DNA from: an uncultured Gammaproteobacteria bacterium
GTDB lineage: Bacteria; Pseudomonadota; Gammaproteobacteria; JAADHQ01
DNA length: 60,161 nucleotides
Reading direction: 5' to 3'
NCBI GenBank assembly: GCA_947258655.1
Contig: CAMYJD010000023.1
Span: 1-60,161 of the forward strand
A program made the position numbers and the translations under genes. This document shows, in pieces, positions 28,057 to 36,722 of the stretch (the first letter of the stretch is position 1; each line of letters opens with the position of its first letter). The notes below the pieces were generated by a model. That model did no database searches and had not been told where the DNA came from. It was given only the letters and a program-made list of their open reading frames with translations.

Positions 28057-29187
28057 TCATTCAGCGCCAGATACCACAGGTTTAATCCTGTAGATTTTAC
28101 CACTATCAGTGGAGAAATAGATCCAGCCCTGCGGGCTTTCTGCCAGGGCCCTGATGCGTTCATTCAGGTCGCCGAGGAGGCGTTGTTCGGCCACGGCATT
28201 ACCGGTGGCGTCGATAATGACGCGGTTCAGATGGCGGAGCTTTAATGCCCCGGCAAACAGATTACCCTTCCAGGCCGGAAATGCCTTGCCTGAATACAAC
28301 AGCAGGCTTCCCGGAGCAATCGAAGGCGTATACTGCTTGAGCGGTTGCTGCATGCCCTTTTTATGCGTCCCTTCCCCGACGGCAACCGGCCCCCAGTATT
28401 CCTTGCCATAGGAGATCACCGGCCAACCGTAATTCAGACCAGGCTCTACCCGGTTTATCTCATCACCGCCACGCGGGCCGTGCTCGATAAGCCACAGCCA
28501 CTTCTGTGACCGGTCATATGCAATACCTTGTGGATTACGATGGCCATAGCTCCATATCTCCGCCAAGGCCCCGCTCTGGCCGACAAACGGATTATCCTTC
28601 GGCACACGTCCATCGCGGCCCACACGCATGACCGTTGCCGCGTGATTCGACAGGTCCTGACCATTGGCACGCACACCGCGATCACCAACAGTGAAAAAGA
28701 CATGCCCCTTGTCATCAAATGCAATGCGACTGCCAAAGTGATAATCAGTCCCGCTAGCCGATTTTGTAACCAGCAGGTCCTGCCAGTGCCTTAATGAACC
28801 GGCTGCCAGCCTGGCCCGCGCCAGCACAGTAACTCCATCACCATCCTGCTCACGTACGAACGTAAAGTAAATCCACTCACCCGCCTTGTAATCCGCTGGC
28901 ACAGCCACATCCAGCATGCCACCCTGACCCTCGGCCAGGACCGCTGGGGCACCCTTCAAGCTTGTGACCGAACCTGTAGCTGTATCCAGCAGCTTGATAT
29001 TGCCCGCGCGCTCGGTAAGCATAAGCTCGGTGGCAGACAGAAAGGTCATGCCCCACGGAATGCCCAGACCGTCTGCGAGCTTTTCGTAAGTGAAGTCTGT
29101 CTCGGTAATGTTACGCTTGTCATCTGCATGCACAAAGGCGGGGCCAGTTAACATGACAAGCAGAATCATCAGTCTCACCGCCATCAT
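28057..29187 (-). CDS. PQQ-dependent sugar dehydrogenase (soluble aldose dehydrogenase type)
   Basis: 376-aa exported six-bladed beta-propeller enzyme of the soluble glucose/sorbosone dehydrogenase family (E. coli YliI/Asd type), oxidising aldoses with PQQ in the periplasm. Visible family motifs include GIPWGMTFL, EGQGGMLDVAV, GDRGVRANGQDLSNH, YGHRNPQGIAY and EHGPRGGDEIN. The ATG at 29187 is chosen because GGAGGG lies 6 nt upstream and a signal peptide follows (MMAVRLMILLVMLTGPAFVHA). No PQQ synthesis genes are in the window, so the cofactor source is unknown. It is part of the insertion between truA and trpF. Confidence 0.88.
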   Translation of the reverse strand: MMAVRLMILLVMLTGPAFVHADDKRNITETDFTYEKLADGLGIPWGMTFLSATELMLTERAGNIKLLDTATGSVTSLKGAPAVLAEGQGGMLDVAVPADYKAGEWIYFTFVREQDGDGVTVLARARLAAGSLRHWQDLLVTKSASGTDYHFGSRIAFDDKGHVFFTVGDRGVRANGQDLSNHAATVMRVGRDGRVPKDNPFVGQSGALAEIWSYGHRNPQGIAYDRSQKWLWLIEHGPRGGDEINRVEPGLNYGWPVISYGKEYWGPVAVGEGTHKKGMQQPLKQYTPSIAPGSLLLYSGKAFPAWKGNLFAGALKLRHLNRVIIDATGNAVAEQRLLGDLNERIRALAESPQGWIYFSTDSGKIYRIKPVVSGAE

Positions 29188-29319
29188 CGCATTCCCTCCG
29201 GCATACAATTGTATGGGCGAATTATCGGTTCCGACACGGTATTCGATGCACAATTAGACAGGAAACAATGCCTGCGGTTCGACAGATGTTAGCTGATACA
29301 AACGCTGACGATTAGGGGA

Positions 29320-29535
29320 TTATTCAAAAAATTCCGCATCATGACGTATTTCATGCGCGAATTTCTCCATCCTGTCAGCCATTTTTTCCAGTTTTTCGAC
29401 CAGGGCGGTGTCTATACTGGCCTCGATCAACAAGGCCAATTCATTATAGTGAGTATCTGCCAGGGTATCACCGGCATCTTCAACCAATTCGCGAAAACGA
29501 CTGGCTACTTCCTCGGCATGGGTGGTATGTTTCAT
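29320..29535 (-). CDS. Small acidic helical protein of unknown function
   Basis: 71 aa, strongly helical by pattern, with heptad-like hydrophobic spacing in the second half (ALVEKLEKMADRMEKFAHEI), suggesting a coiled coil. AAAGGA lies about 7 nt upstream of the ATG. It begins 11 nt downstream of the ppk2 stop, so it is very likely co-transcribed with ppk2. I do not recognise a family; a PPK2-associated or phosphate-stress function would be a guess. Confidence 0.6.
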   Translation of the reverse strand: MKHTTHAEEVASRFRELVEDAGDTLADTHYNELALLIEASIDTALVEKLEKMADRMEKFAHEIRHDAEFFE

Positions 29536-29546
29536 TACATCATCCT

Positions 29547-30464
29547 TTAATCTTTGTGCGGAGCGTTATCGAGTATATGCTCACCTTTTTCATAAATATT
29601 ACTTGCCGAACCGACAATCAGCTCATCGGGTGGAATGGCTACTTTCTTGTCCTTCGAAGTATAATCGAGTTTATCAAGGACAAAACGCATGGCATTGATG
29701 CGTGCGCGTTTCTTGCAGTCAGACTTGACCACCGTCCATGGACAATCTGCCGTATCGGTATAGAAAAACATGGCCTCCTTGGCTTCGGTATAATCATTCC
29801 ATTTATCCAGCGAAGCTAGGTCGATCGGACTGAGTTTCCACTGCTTAAGTGGATCATGTTTGCGCTGCTGGAAACGGCGGAACTGTTCATTGCGGCTGAC
29901 CGAGAACCATAACTTGAACAGCGTAATACCACTACGCACCAGCATACGCTCCAGTTCCGGTGCCTGACGCATAAATTCGAGATAGTCACTGGATGGGCAA
30001 AACTTCATGACACGTTCGACCCCGGCGCGGTTATACCACGAGCGGTCAAACAATACGATCTCACCCTTGCTGGGAAAGTGCTGGATATAGCGTTGAAAAT
30101 ACCATTGACCCATTTCATCCTCAGTGGGCTTCTCCAATGCCACTACACGTGCGCCACGTGGATTCAAATGCTCCATCAAGCGCTTAATGGTTCCGCCCTT
30201 ACCGGCTGCATCCCGTCCCTCGAACAATATCAGTATGCGCTGGCCTGTCTCCTTGACCCAGTTTTGCATTTTCAGCAATTCTATCTGCAAGTCCGTTTTG
30301 AGTGCCTCGTATTCTGCACGATGCATTTTGTCTGCATAAGGATAATTGGCGTCAGCAAAGATTTTTCTCTTGCCCAGTTTGGTAACTTTTTCTGCTGGCG
30401 CCAATGTCTGATCTTCCCTGTCTTCCGCCACTTTCGGCATTGAAAATTTCGCTTCTTTATCCAC
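29547..30464 (-). CDS. ppk2: Polyphosphate kinase 2 (PPK2)
   Basis: 305-aa single-domain PPK2, which transfers phosphate between polyphosphate and nucleotides. The P-loop is GRDAAGKGGT (83-92). The lid and Walker B region includes FDRSWYNRAGVE (about 140-152). The single domain and the AAGKGGTIKR context suit the class I enzymes acting on nucleoside diphosphates, but the class cannot be fixed by eye. It has its own strong promoter and a small-protein gene directly downstream. The N-terminal ~35 residues are charged and probably disordered. Confidence 0.93.
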   Translation of the reverse strand: MDKEAKFSMPKVAEDREDQTLAPAEKVTKLGKRKIFADANYPYADKMHRAEYEALKTDLQIELLKMQNWVKETGQRILILFEGRDAAGKGGTIKRLMEHLNPRGARVVALEKPTEDEMGQWYFQRYIQHFPSKGEIVLFDRSWYNRAGVERVMKFCPSSDYLEFMRQAPELERMLVRSGITLFKLWFSVSRNEQFRRFQQRKHDPLKQWKLSPIDLASLDKWNDYTEAKEAMFFYTDTADCPWTVVKSDCKKRARINAMRFVLDKLDYTSKDKKVAIPPDELIVGSASNIYEKGEHILDNAPHKD

Positions 30465-30505
30465 AGCAATCTCCGTCGTAATAACTATTTATACAATATA
30501 AAAAA

Positions 30506-30534
30506 TATATAGAGTCAATCTTGACCTGTGTCAA
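30506..30534 (-). promoter_or_regulatory. ppk2: ppk2 promoter
   Basis: On the minus strand a perfect -35 TTGACA (30534-30529) and a -10 TATATA (30511-30506) are 17 nt apart. The -35 is part of an inverted repeat TTGAC-N4-GTCAA that could be an operator. An additional TTGACT lies between. Position is about 40 nt upstream of the ppk2 start codon. Confidence 0.65.
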
Positions 30535-30865
30535 TGACAATGGATATTTATCAGGTTCACGAATGTATGGGATGAAATTTACATCCGCTTATAATCAAGA
30601 GAAAATATCATGACCGTTATGCTGATACTATCGACAAAAAAAATGGACAACCCCCTCATTTCGGCACACTCAATCGTGGCCTATATCATGTCATTGGCAA
30701 TACGCATTTTTACCTGCACTAATGCACGATTCAATCTGTCCTGGTCAATGATTGGCTGTTACTGCCATTCCATCCCGTGTTTGCAGAATATGCCAGACAC
30801 CTTGATACGACGATAGCCTCCGTAGCACATGGGTTCGCAGTTCTACAGCGGACATCGGTATCAGA
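30535..30865. other. Gap with no convincing gene
   Basis: A 68-codon open frame on the plus strand (30610-30816) lacks a good ribosome-binding site, domain or composition typical of the neighbours. I see no RNA gene or terminator. The stretch is AT-rich compared with flanking genes. Confidence 0.4.
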
Positions 30866-31048
30866 TCAGGATACGGCTTTCAGTTTCTGCATTAATTGTG
30901 CAATCAGGTCGCTGCATAATTCCTGAAATTCAGGATCTATTACTTCATGCATAAATTCGAGCTCATCGATTACATGGTTAATTTCATCAGCTTCTTTCAG
31001 GGTATCCATCTCGGTACTGACTTTTTGCATATATGCATAGGCTTGCAT
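30866..31048 (-). CDS. Small acidic protein of unknown function
   Basis: 60 aa, acidic in the first part (TLKEADEINHVIDELEFMHEVID), probably helical, with one cysteine near 45. AGGAAC lies only 3-4 nt before the ATG, a short spacing; an internal ATG at 31030 is an alternative start. It stands between ppk2 and truA on the same strand. Its size and charge resemble the 71-aa protein at the other side of ppk2, but I cannot show that they are related. Confidence 0.45.
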   Translation of the reverse strand: MQAYAYMQKVSTEMDTLKEADEINHVIDELEFMHEVIDPEFQELCSDLIAQLMQKLKAVS

Positions 31049-31250
31049 GTTCCTGTCACCAAACTGATAGGATATAAATCCAGTATAGATGATATTTTCG
31101 CATTACTGCCAATCAGCATCAGATATCAGGGCGGAACCGTGACTACCGCAGCGCATACCAATACTGTCAGGTGAATTTTTTGCAGTAATCAGGACTGACT
31201 CGCGCACATAAAACCCGGTTTATATTGGATGATAAGCGACGGATAGATTT

Positions 31251-32030
31251 TCACGAAAAGCATGGTGGCGTGGGTGGCACAGGTAACGCGAATTTTTCCG
31301 GATAGTACACTGCCACCAGGAATAAGCCCTGGGCCGGAGCAGTAATACCTGCAACCGAACGGTCCCTGACCTGCAGTAAAGTCTTCACCCACTCCGGCTC
31401 CTGCTCACCTGCGCCAATAGCCAGCAGGGTACCGGCAATATTCCTGACCATGTGATGCAAAAAGGCATTGGCTTGCACATCGATGACGATATAGTCGCCA
31501 TGCCTGCTTACATCCAACCTGCGAATGTCGCGCACTGCATGACTGGCCTGACAGGCCAGTGCCCTGAATGAGGTAAAGTCATGTTCGCCGATAAAATAAT
31601 CAGCGCCCTGCGCCATTCGCGTTGCATCCAGTGGTTGATGGTGCCAGCACACCCGATTTCTGTATATCGCCGAGCGCGTCATGCGGTTCATAATGACGTA
31701 TCGATAGCTGCGTGATAAAGCCGAAAAGCGTGCATGAAAATCCTCGGCGACGACCTTCGCCCAGCTGATATTGATATCCCTTGGCAAATTGGAGTTGCAA
31801 CCGAGTACCCAGGAACGCTCGCTACGCTGGACATCGGTATCAAAATGGATCACTTGACCGAGGGCATGTACGCCGGAGTCCGTCCGCCCTGCACAGACCA
31901 CCTGTAAATCCGTATCTGCAACATACGAAATCGCCTTCTGCACTTCATCCTGCACAGTTCGACTGCCATCCTGTGCTTGCCAGCCACAAAATTCCGTACC
32001 ATCGTATTCCACACCCAGCGCAATTCTCAT
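31251..32030 (-). CDS. truA: tRNA pseudouridine synthase A
   Basis: 259 aa. It isomerises uridines 38-40 of the anticodon arm. The catalytic aspartate is Asp51 in CAGRTDSGVHALGQ. The frame is open up to 32153, but MRIALGVEYDGTEF at ATG 32030 is the normal TruA beginning; AAGG lies about 9 nt upstream. It follows fimV, separated by a strong bidirectional terminator. Confidence 0.93.
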   Translation of the reverse strand: MRIALGVEYDGTEFCGWQAQDGSRTVQDEVQKAISYVADTDLQVVCAGRTDSGVHALGQVIHFDTDVQRSERSWVLGCNSNLPRDINISWAKVVAEDFHARFSALSRSYRYVIMNRMTRSAIYRNRVCWHHQPLDATRMAQGADYFIGEHDFTSFRALACQASHAVRDIRRLDVSRHGDYIVIDVQANAFLHHMVRNIAGTLLAIGAGEQEPEWVKTLLQVRDRSVAGITAPAQGLFLVAVYYPEKFALPVPPTPPCFS

Positions 32031-32101
32031 ATGCTGAACCTTCTTATAACAAACCCGAACAATAAAGCGTTGTGTTTTATCCCATAAAGCGGCGAAAGAC
32101 A

Positions 32102-32150
32102 CTATCGCTACAAAAAAACCGCCAGAATGGCGGTTTTTTTGTAGCGATAG
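32102..32150. terminator. Bidirectional terminator between fimV and truA
   Basis: A perfect 23-bp inverted repeat (32102-32124 with 32128-32150) with a 3-nt GAA loop. The core is ACCGCCA/TGGCGGT with seven A or T residues beyond it on each side, so both strands give a hairpin that includes a T-tract, and an extra 10 bp stem (CTATCGCTAC) lies outside the T-tract. It begins 12 nt past the fimV stop. Confidence 0.88.
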
Positions 32151-32162
32151 CATGACAGTCCA

Positions 32163-35090
32163 CTAGATCTGGCTCAGTAACTTCTCCGCCTCACTCTTCT
32201 GACTGTCATTTCCTTCTTCGACTACTTCATCGAGTATACTGCGTGCACCTTCAGGATCACCCATATCGATATAAGCACGGGCCAGATCCAGCTTGGTACC
32301 TACTTCATCGATATCAGCCAGCACATCATCATCCAGATCGATATCTTCATCCATGCGCAGCGTGGTATCGGCAACTTCCATGTCTCCAGCGTTGTCGAGA
32401 TCCGGGATCTTCAGTTCCTGGGTAATCTCGTCGCTCAGAGGTTCAGCATCCTGGACAATCTTACGGGTAATATCAGGCTGTTCAATTTCTGCGGTATCGT
32501 CTGCTTCCATGCCTCCAGCACTGTCGAGATCCGGGATCTTCAGTTCCTGGGTAATCTCGTCGCTCAGAGGTTCTGAATCCTGGGCAATCTTACGGGTAAT
32601 ATCAGGCTGTTCAATTTCTGCGGTATCGTCTGCTTTCAGTACGTCGGCAATCCCTTCAAGCTCCGCGGTAATTTCGTCATTGACCGGTGCCTCGTCCGCT
32701 ACTATCTTACGCGTAATTTCAGGATTTTCGACGCCAGGCTCTTCCAGATCCACGCCTTCGAGTTCAGTGGTAATCTCGGTTGTCTCTTCGTATGTCGACT
32801 CGGGCTCGGCATCCTGCAAGCCTTCCAGTTCAGAGGTGAATTCCAGTGTATCATCAAGCTCTTCTTCAGGCTCGGTTGCCGCCAGCATTTCGTCAAGATC
32901 AAGATCGAGACTCTCTTCCTTTACTGCCTTTTCAATGGAACTGATATCTGTATCACTATCGACCTTGTCTTCGAATTCACCAAGATCAAAATCCATGATT
33001 TCAGTATCTTCTTCATCACCAATAGCTTCAGCTGCGGAAGTCGCTGCTACGGCCGCCGCCGCACCGGCAAACAGGTTATTACCTGGACAAAGGTCGTCAC
33101 CCATTTCCACAACCTTTTCCCATGTTTCCGGATCCGGATTATTTTCCAGGTCAGTATGCAGGGCCGCCGCCTCTTCTTCAAAAGCCTCCTTGTTCTTGGA
33201 TGAATAGTAGATTTCCAAAAGCTTTAGTTTCAGGTCATGACGTTCGGGTTCCTTGGCAATGGCACCCTTGATCATATTTTCGGCCGGTCCAAAGCGGCCA
33301 TAGGCCAGGAATACATCGGCTTCGGTCAATGGATCCGATTCAGCCCCCTCGCCCTGCAGATCACTCATGTCACTGAGTACCATATCACTGAGGAATGAGG
33401 AGTCACTCATTTCCTTCGTCGCTTCAGGCGCCGGCTCGTCAATTCTGACTGTTTCAAATAGTTCTTCACTAGACTCGGCTTCGCTGGCCACCGTTGACTC
33501 TTGCACGAGGCCGGGCTCTTCAATCGGCTGTTCCTGCAGGATGCTTTCTTCAAACTGCTGCCCGCCCTGTCCGCGTCTGAGCATAAGCATGCCCAGGATC
33601 AATACCAGCAATCCGCCAGCACCCGCAACGACCCATTTAACTATGGGGTTTTGCTTGAAGTAGGCAAAAACACGGTCGATGATGCCAACGCCTGCCTCTG
33701 CAGCTGCGTCGGGAGCGCTAACCTCACCCGTCTTGAAAGGTTTGGCAGGAAGTTCCGATGTTGGTAATTTATCAATTTCAACGGGCTCAAAACCTGACAC
33801 CACATGCTGGTTAATCGGCGTACCCGGTTTTGCCGGTACTGCATCGACGACCTGTGAAGGCGCCCGCGCAGGTTCTGTTACGGCCGCAGCCTCAGGGGCT
33901 TCAGGCGCCACATCCTCGGGCGGCACTTCGGCAACTGCTGTCTCAGGCTCACTCACCGCTTCTTCAGCAACGCTGGCCGTATCAGGCTCAGTGACCGCAG
34001 CCGCTGGCGCAGTGTCCCTGGCAGCATTGATCTCTGCCAGTTTTTTCTCCAATGCAGCTAACTGGTCTGCTTTTAACTCGGCCAGTCGTTTGGAATTGGC
34101 TATCTGTTCCTCGAGCTCGGATACGCGTAATCTGAGCTCTGCATTCTCCTGTCGCTGGGCTTCTGCCGCCTCACGCGCCAGCATTGCTTCACGATGCGCT
34201 TCGGTAGCAGTACCTGGACCCGCGCTTCCAGCCTGGCTGTCCGTGCCTGCCTCTGCTTGCGGTGGCAAAATCTCCAGGCGCCCCTTGGGTGCGGCAGCAG
34301 CCGTGCGTCGGCCTCGCCATTCGCGTGTTTGTCTGCGTACCTCGGCAAGTGCATCGGCATGTGACTGGCTGAGCATACTGTCTCGATCAGGGATGTTCAG
34401 TGTATAGCCGGCCTTGAGGCGATTGATATTCTGTTTAATGAATGCGTCTGGATTTGCCCGCAACAGTGCCATCATGGACTGTTCTACCGTTACCTGATCA
34501 TCGGGTCTGGCATTATTGGCAATCTTCCATGCCGTATCATTGCGTTTGGTGGTATAGGTATCACCTATAAATCCGCTTGTTCCAGCAGTCGCCGTAGTCG
34601 TATAGGTCGGCGCTTTTGGCTGCTGCGTGCTGGTTGCAGGAGTCACCGGCCGTGAGACAGGGGCTACCGCCGTGGTTGTCCGGGTGGACTGTACAAGGGT
34701 GGGTGGATCGACCAGTTCTGCATATTCTCTCAGTATACGGCCATTGGCCCAGTTTACTTCCAGCAGGAAGTTCAGGAACGGTTCACGGTACCCTTTGCGT
34801 GTTGTGACCTTGATGTATTGCTTGCCATTAGGCTTTGTGACAACAGTGAATTTCAACTGGCGGAGGGTATTGCTATATTCCAGCCCTGCACGTGCAAAGG
34901 CATCAGGTGAGGCAAGGTTTACCCGCATCCCGTCTGCTTCACCCCTTTTCGAGGAAATAATTTCAATTTGTGCATCGAGCGGCTGGTTCAGAAAGGAATT
35001 CAGTTCAATTCCACCCAGACCCAGGGCTTGCACCCAAGCTGGCGACATGACGGCCAGCGATACCAGAACAGAGGCCAGTTTACGAACCAT
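32163..35090 (-). CDS. fimV: FimV/HubP-type polar hub protein
   Basis: 975 aa. A signal peptide (to about residue 22) and the FimV N-terminal domain (LGLGGIELNSFLNQPLDAQI onward) are followed by a LysM peptidoglycan-binding module near 175-235 and coiled coil about 300-360. One transmembrane helix (KWVVAGAGGLLVLILGMLML, near 485-505), a very acidic cytoplasmic region and the C-terminal FimV TPR-like domain (LDLARAYIDMGDPEGARSILDEVVEEG) complete it. FimV organises cell poles and type IV pili in Pseudomonas. Two 43-aa repeats lie at about 818-903. AGGGAG precedes the ATG by 6 nt. Confidence 0.92.
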   Translation of the reverse strand: MVRKLASVLVSLAVMSPAWVQALGLGGIELNSFLNQPLDAQIEIISSKRGEADGMRVNLASPDAFARAGLEYSNTLRQLKFTVVTKPNGKQYIKVTTRKGYREPFLNFLLEVNWANGRILREYAELVDPPTLVQSTRTTTAVAPVSRPVTPATSTQQPKAPTYTTTATAGTSGFIGDTYTTKRNDTAWKIANNARPDDQVTVEQSMMALLRANPDAFIKQNINRLKAGYTLNIPDRDSMLSQSHADALAEVRRQTREWRGRRTAAAAPKGRLEILPPQAEAGTDSQAGSAGPGTATEAHREAMLAREAAEAQRQENAELRLRVSELEEQIANSKRLAELKADQLAALEKKLAEINAARDTAPAAAVTEPDTASVAEEAVSEPETAVAEVPPEDVAPEAPEAAAVTEPARAPSQVVDAVPAKPGTPINQHVVSGFEPVEIDKLPTSELPAKPFKTGEVSAPDAAAEAGVGIIDRVFAYFKQNPIVKWVVAGAGGLLVLILGMLMLRRGQGGQQFEESILQEQPIEEPGLVQESTVASEAESSEELFETVRIDEPAPEATKEMSDSSFLSDMVLSDMSDLQGEGAESDPLTEADVFLAYGRFGPAENMIKGAIAKEPERHDLKLKLLEIYYSSKNKEAFEEEAAALHTDLENNPDPETWEKVVEMGDDLCPGNNLFAGAAAAVAATSAAEAIGDEEDTEIMDFDLGEFEDKVDSDTDISSIEKAVKEESLDLDLDEMLAATEPEEELDDTLEFTSELEGLQDAEPESTYEETTEITTELEGVDLEEPGVENPEITRKIVADEAPVNDEITAELEGIADVLKADDTAEIEQPDITRKIAQDSEPLSDEITQELKIPDLDSAGGMEADDTAEIEQPDITRKIVQDAEPLSDEITQELKIPDLDNAGDMEVADTTLRMDEDIDLDDDVLADIDEVGTKLDLARAYIDMGDPEGARSILDEVVEEGNDSQKSEAEKLLSQI
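32380..32637. repeat. Tandem 129-bp repeat inside fimV
   Basis: Two nearly identical 129-bp units encode 43-residue copies that contain IEQPDITRKI and SDEITQELKIPDLD. More diverged versions of the ITRKI/DEIT motif precede them at 32640-32740, so the acidic region grew by duplication. Unit boundaries are approximate. Confidence 0.8.
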
Positions 35091-35486
35091 GCTTACTCCC
35101 TATTAGTGGATTAGTGGTCACTCTAATTTATAATATTTAGTTGAATATTTAATTGTTATAACAAAACGTTGTCATCAGTATTCTAGAATAATCTTTAATA
35201 TGATGCACTAAACCGTCACCAAACGATAGTGTAGAAATACCCTTTTACCAAAAATTAGCGCGTTTGAATACTATTTATTGATATTTCATTCACTTGAAAG
35301 CATATCGACCGCTCTGCAGTTTTCTATACCTTCACCATTTGGGATTTTTTCAGGGAAGATCGGGATTTCGTAAAATACAGATTAACAACCGGGGTATTGT
35401 CACAGTTCAGCCCAGAAAAAATGCTATCCAGGCAGCGCAGATTATCCAGCCTGCTACAGCATCTGTATGCATCCGTCACACTGCAA
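35091..35486. other. Intergenic region fimV-asd
   Basis: The fimV-proximal part (35100-35300) is AT-rich and contains a perfect 12-bp palindrome TTGTTATAACAA (35153-35164), a possible regulator site for fimV; I see no unambiguous -35/-10 pair. The asd-proximal part shows no gene, clear terminator or repeat. Confidence 0.4.
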
Positions 35487-36599
35487 TCATTCCTCAATGA
35501 GGATGCGTAACATCCTGCGCAACGGCTCGGCAGCACCCCACAATAACTGGTCGCCCACTGTGAAGGCATTCAGATAATCATCTCCCATCGACATTTTTCT
35601 TAATCTGCCCACTGGCACCGACAAGGTACCAGTGACCCGGGCCGGGCTCAGTTCCTGTACTGTAATGTCGCGCTCATTCGGAATGACCCTGGACCACTCA
35701 TTGGCCTGATCGAGCATATCGTGGATCTCGTCCAGCGGGATGTTGCGCTTAAGCTTGACGGTCAGCGCCTGGCTATGGCAACGCATCGCGCCAATACGGA
35801 CACAGGTACCATCAATCGGCACGGGACGATCGCTTCTGCCCAGTATTTTGTTGGTCTCGGCCTGTGCCTTCCATTCTTCCTTGCTCTGACCCGAGTCCAG
35901 TTGTTTGTCGATCCATGGGATCAGACTGCCGGCCAACGGCACACCAAATTGCTCATCAGGATAGGCCTCACTACGGATATGCTCGGCAACCCGGCGGTCC
36001 AGTTCGAGGATAGCGCTGGCGGGATCATCGAGCAGATCGCTAACCGAGTCGCGAATACTGCCCATCTGCTCGACCAGCTCGCGCATATTCCTGGCACCAG
36101 CGCCGGATGCGGCCTGGTAAGTCATTGCCGTCATCCATTCGACTTCATCCTGCTGAAACAGCCCCCCGAGGGCCATCAGCATCAGACTGACCGTGCAGTT
36201 GCCGCCAATAAATGTCTTACCACCCTGCTGCAATGCCTCCCTGATGACATCCTGATTAACCGGATCGAGGATAATGATGCTGTCATCGGCCATGCGCAAC
36301 GTCGACGCCGCATCAATCCAGTAACCCTGCCAACCCTCCTTGCGCAAGCGTGGATATACTTCACTGGTATAAGCACCTCCCTGACAGGAGATAATCGCAT
36401 CCATGGCCTTGAGTGCATCGATATCCAGCGCGTCCTGTAACAGTGGTATGTCCTTGCCGATATCCGGGCCTTGCTGACCTTGCTGCGATGTACTGAACAG
36501 GACCGGCTCGATCAGATCGAAATCTTTCTCTGCCAGCATGCGTTGCATTAACACCGATCCGACCATGCCGCGCCATCCGATTAAACCCACTCTCTTCAT
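35487..36599 (-). CDS. asd: Aspartate-semialdehyde dehydrogenase
   Basis: 370 aa, NADPH-dependent reduction of aspartyl phosphate in the lysine, threonine and methionine pathway. The N-terminal Rossmann motif is [14 protein letters not shown] (8-21), and the catalytic cysteine lies in [10 protein letters not shown] near residue 134. Length fits the proteobacterial type. It follows leuB as in Pseudomonas (leuCDB-asd), but an inverted-repeat element lies between them. Confidence 0.96.
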   Translation of the reverse strand: MKRVGLIGWRGMVGSVLMQRMLAEKDFDLIEPVLFSTSQQGQQGPDIGKDIPLLQDALDIDALKAMDAIISCQGGAYTSEVYPRLRKEGWQGYWIDAASTLRMADDSIIILDPVNQDVIREALQQGGKTFIGGNCTVSLMLMALGGLFQQDEVEWMTAMTYQAASGAGARNMRELVEQMGSIRDSVSDLLDDPASAILELDRRVAEHIRSEAYPDEQFGVPLAGSLIPWIDKQLDSGQSKEEWKAQAETNKILGRSDRPVPIDGTCVRIGAMRCHSQALTVKLKRNIPLDEIHDMLDQANEWSRVIPNERDITVQELSPARVTGTLSVPVGRLRKMSMGDDYLNAFTVGDQLLWGAAEPLRRMLRILIEE

Positions 36600-36664
36600 T
36601 CTTTTATACCTTTGATAAAACTGTTAGTAAGCGCCAATCATATACTGCAATGGTACAGTTGCAT

Positions 36665-36722
36665 GTAGCTAGTAGCGAGGAAAAGCGCTTTAGCTCGCAA
36701 CCAGTCACTCGCTACTAGCTAC
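36665..36722. repeat. Intergenic repeat copy A (leuB-asd), 15-bp inverted arms
   Basis: GTAGCTAGTAGCGAG (36665-36679) and its exact reverse complement (36708-36722) frame a 28-nt loop holding the palindrome AAAGCGCTTT. The C-terminal leuB remnant ends (TAG, 36717-36715) inside the right arm. It is related to the elements at 37744 and 43388. Confidence 0.8.

Noticed and set aside
30610-30816. 68-codon plus-strand frame between ppk2 and the 60-aa gene
   Set aside because: No ribosome-binding site, family or coding-like composition; it ends without relation to neighbours.
32293-33207. 304-codon serine-rich plus-strand frame
   Set aside because: It is antisense to the acidic repeats of fimV; the serine richness mirrors Glu/Asp codons on the other strand.
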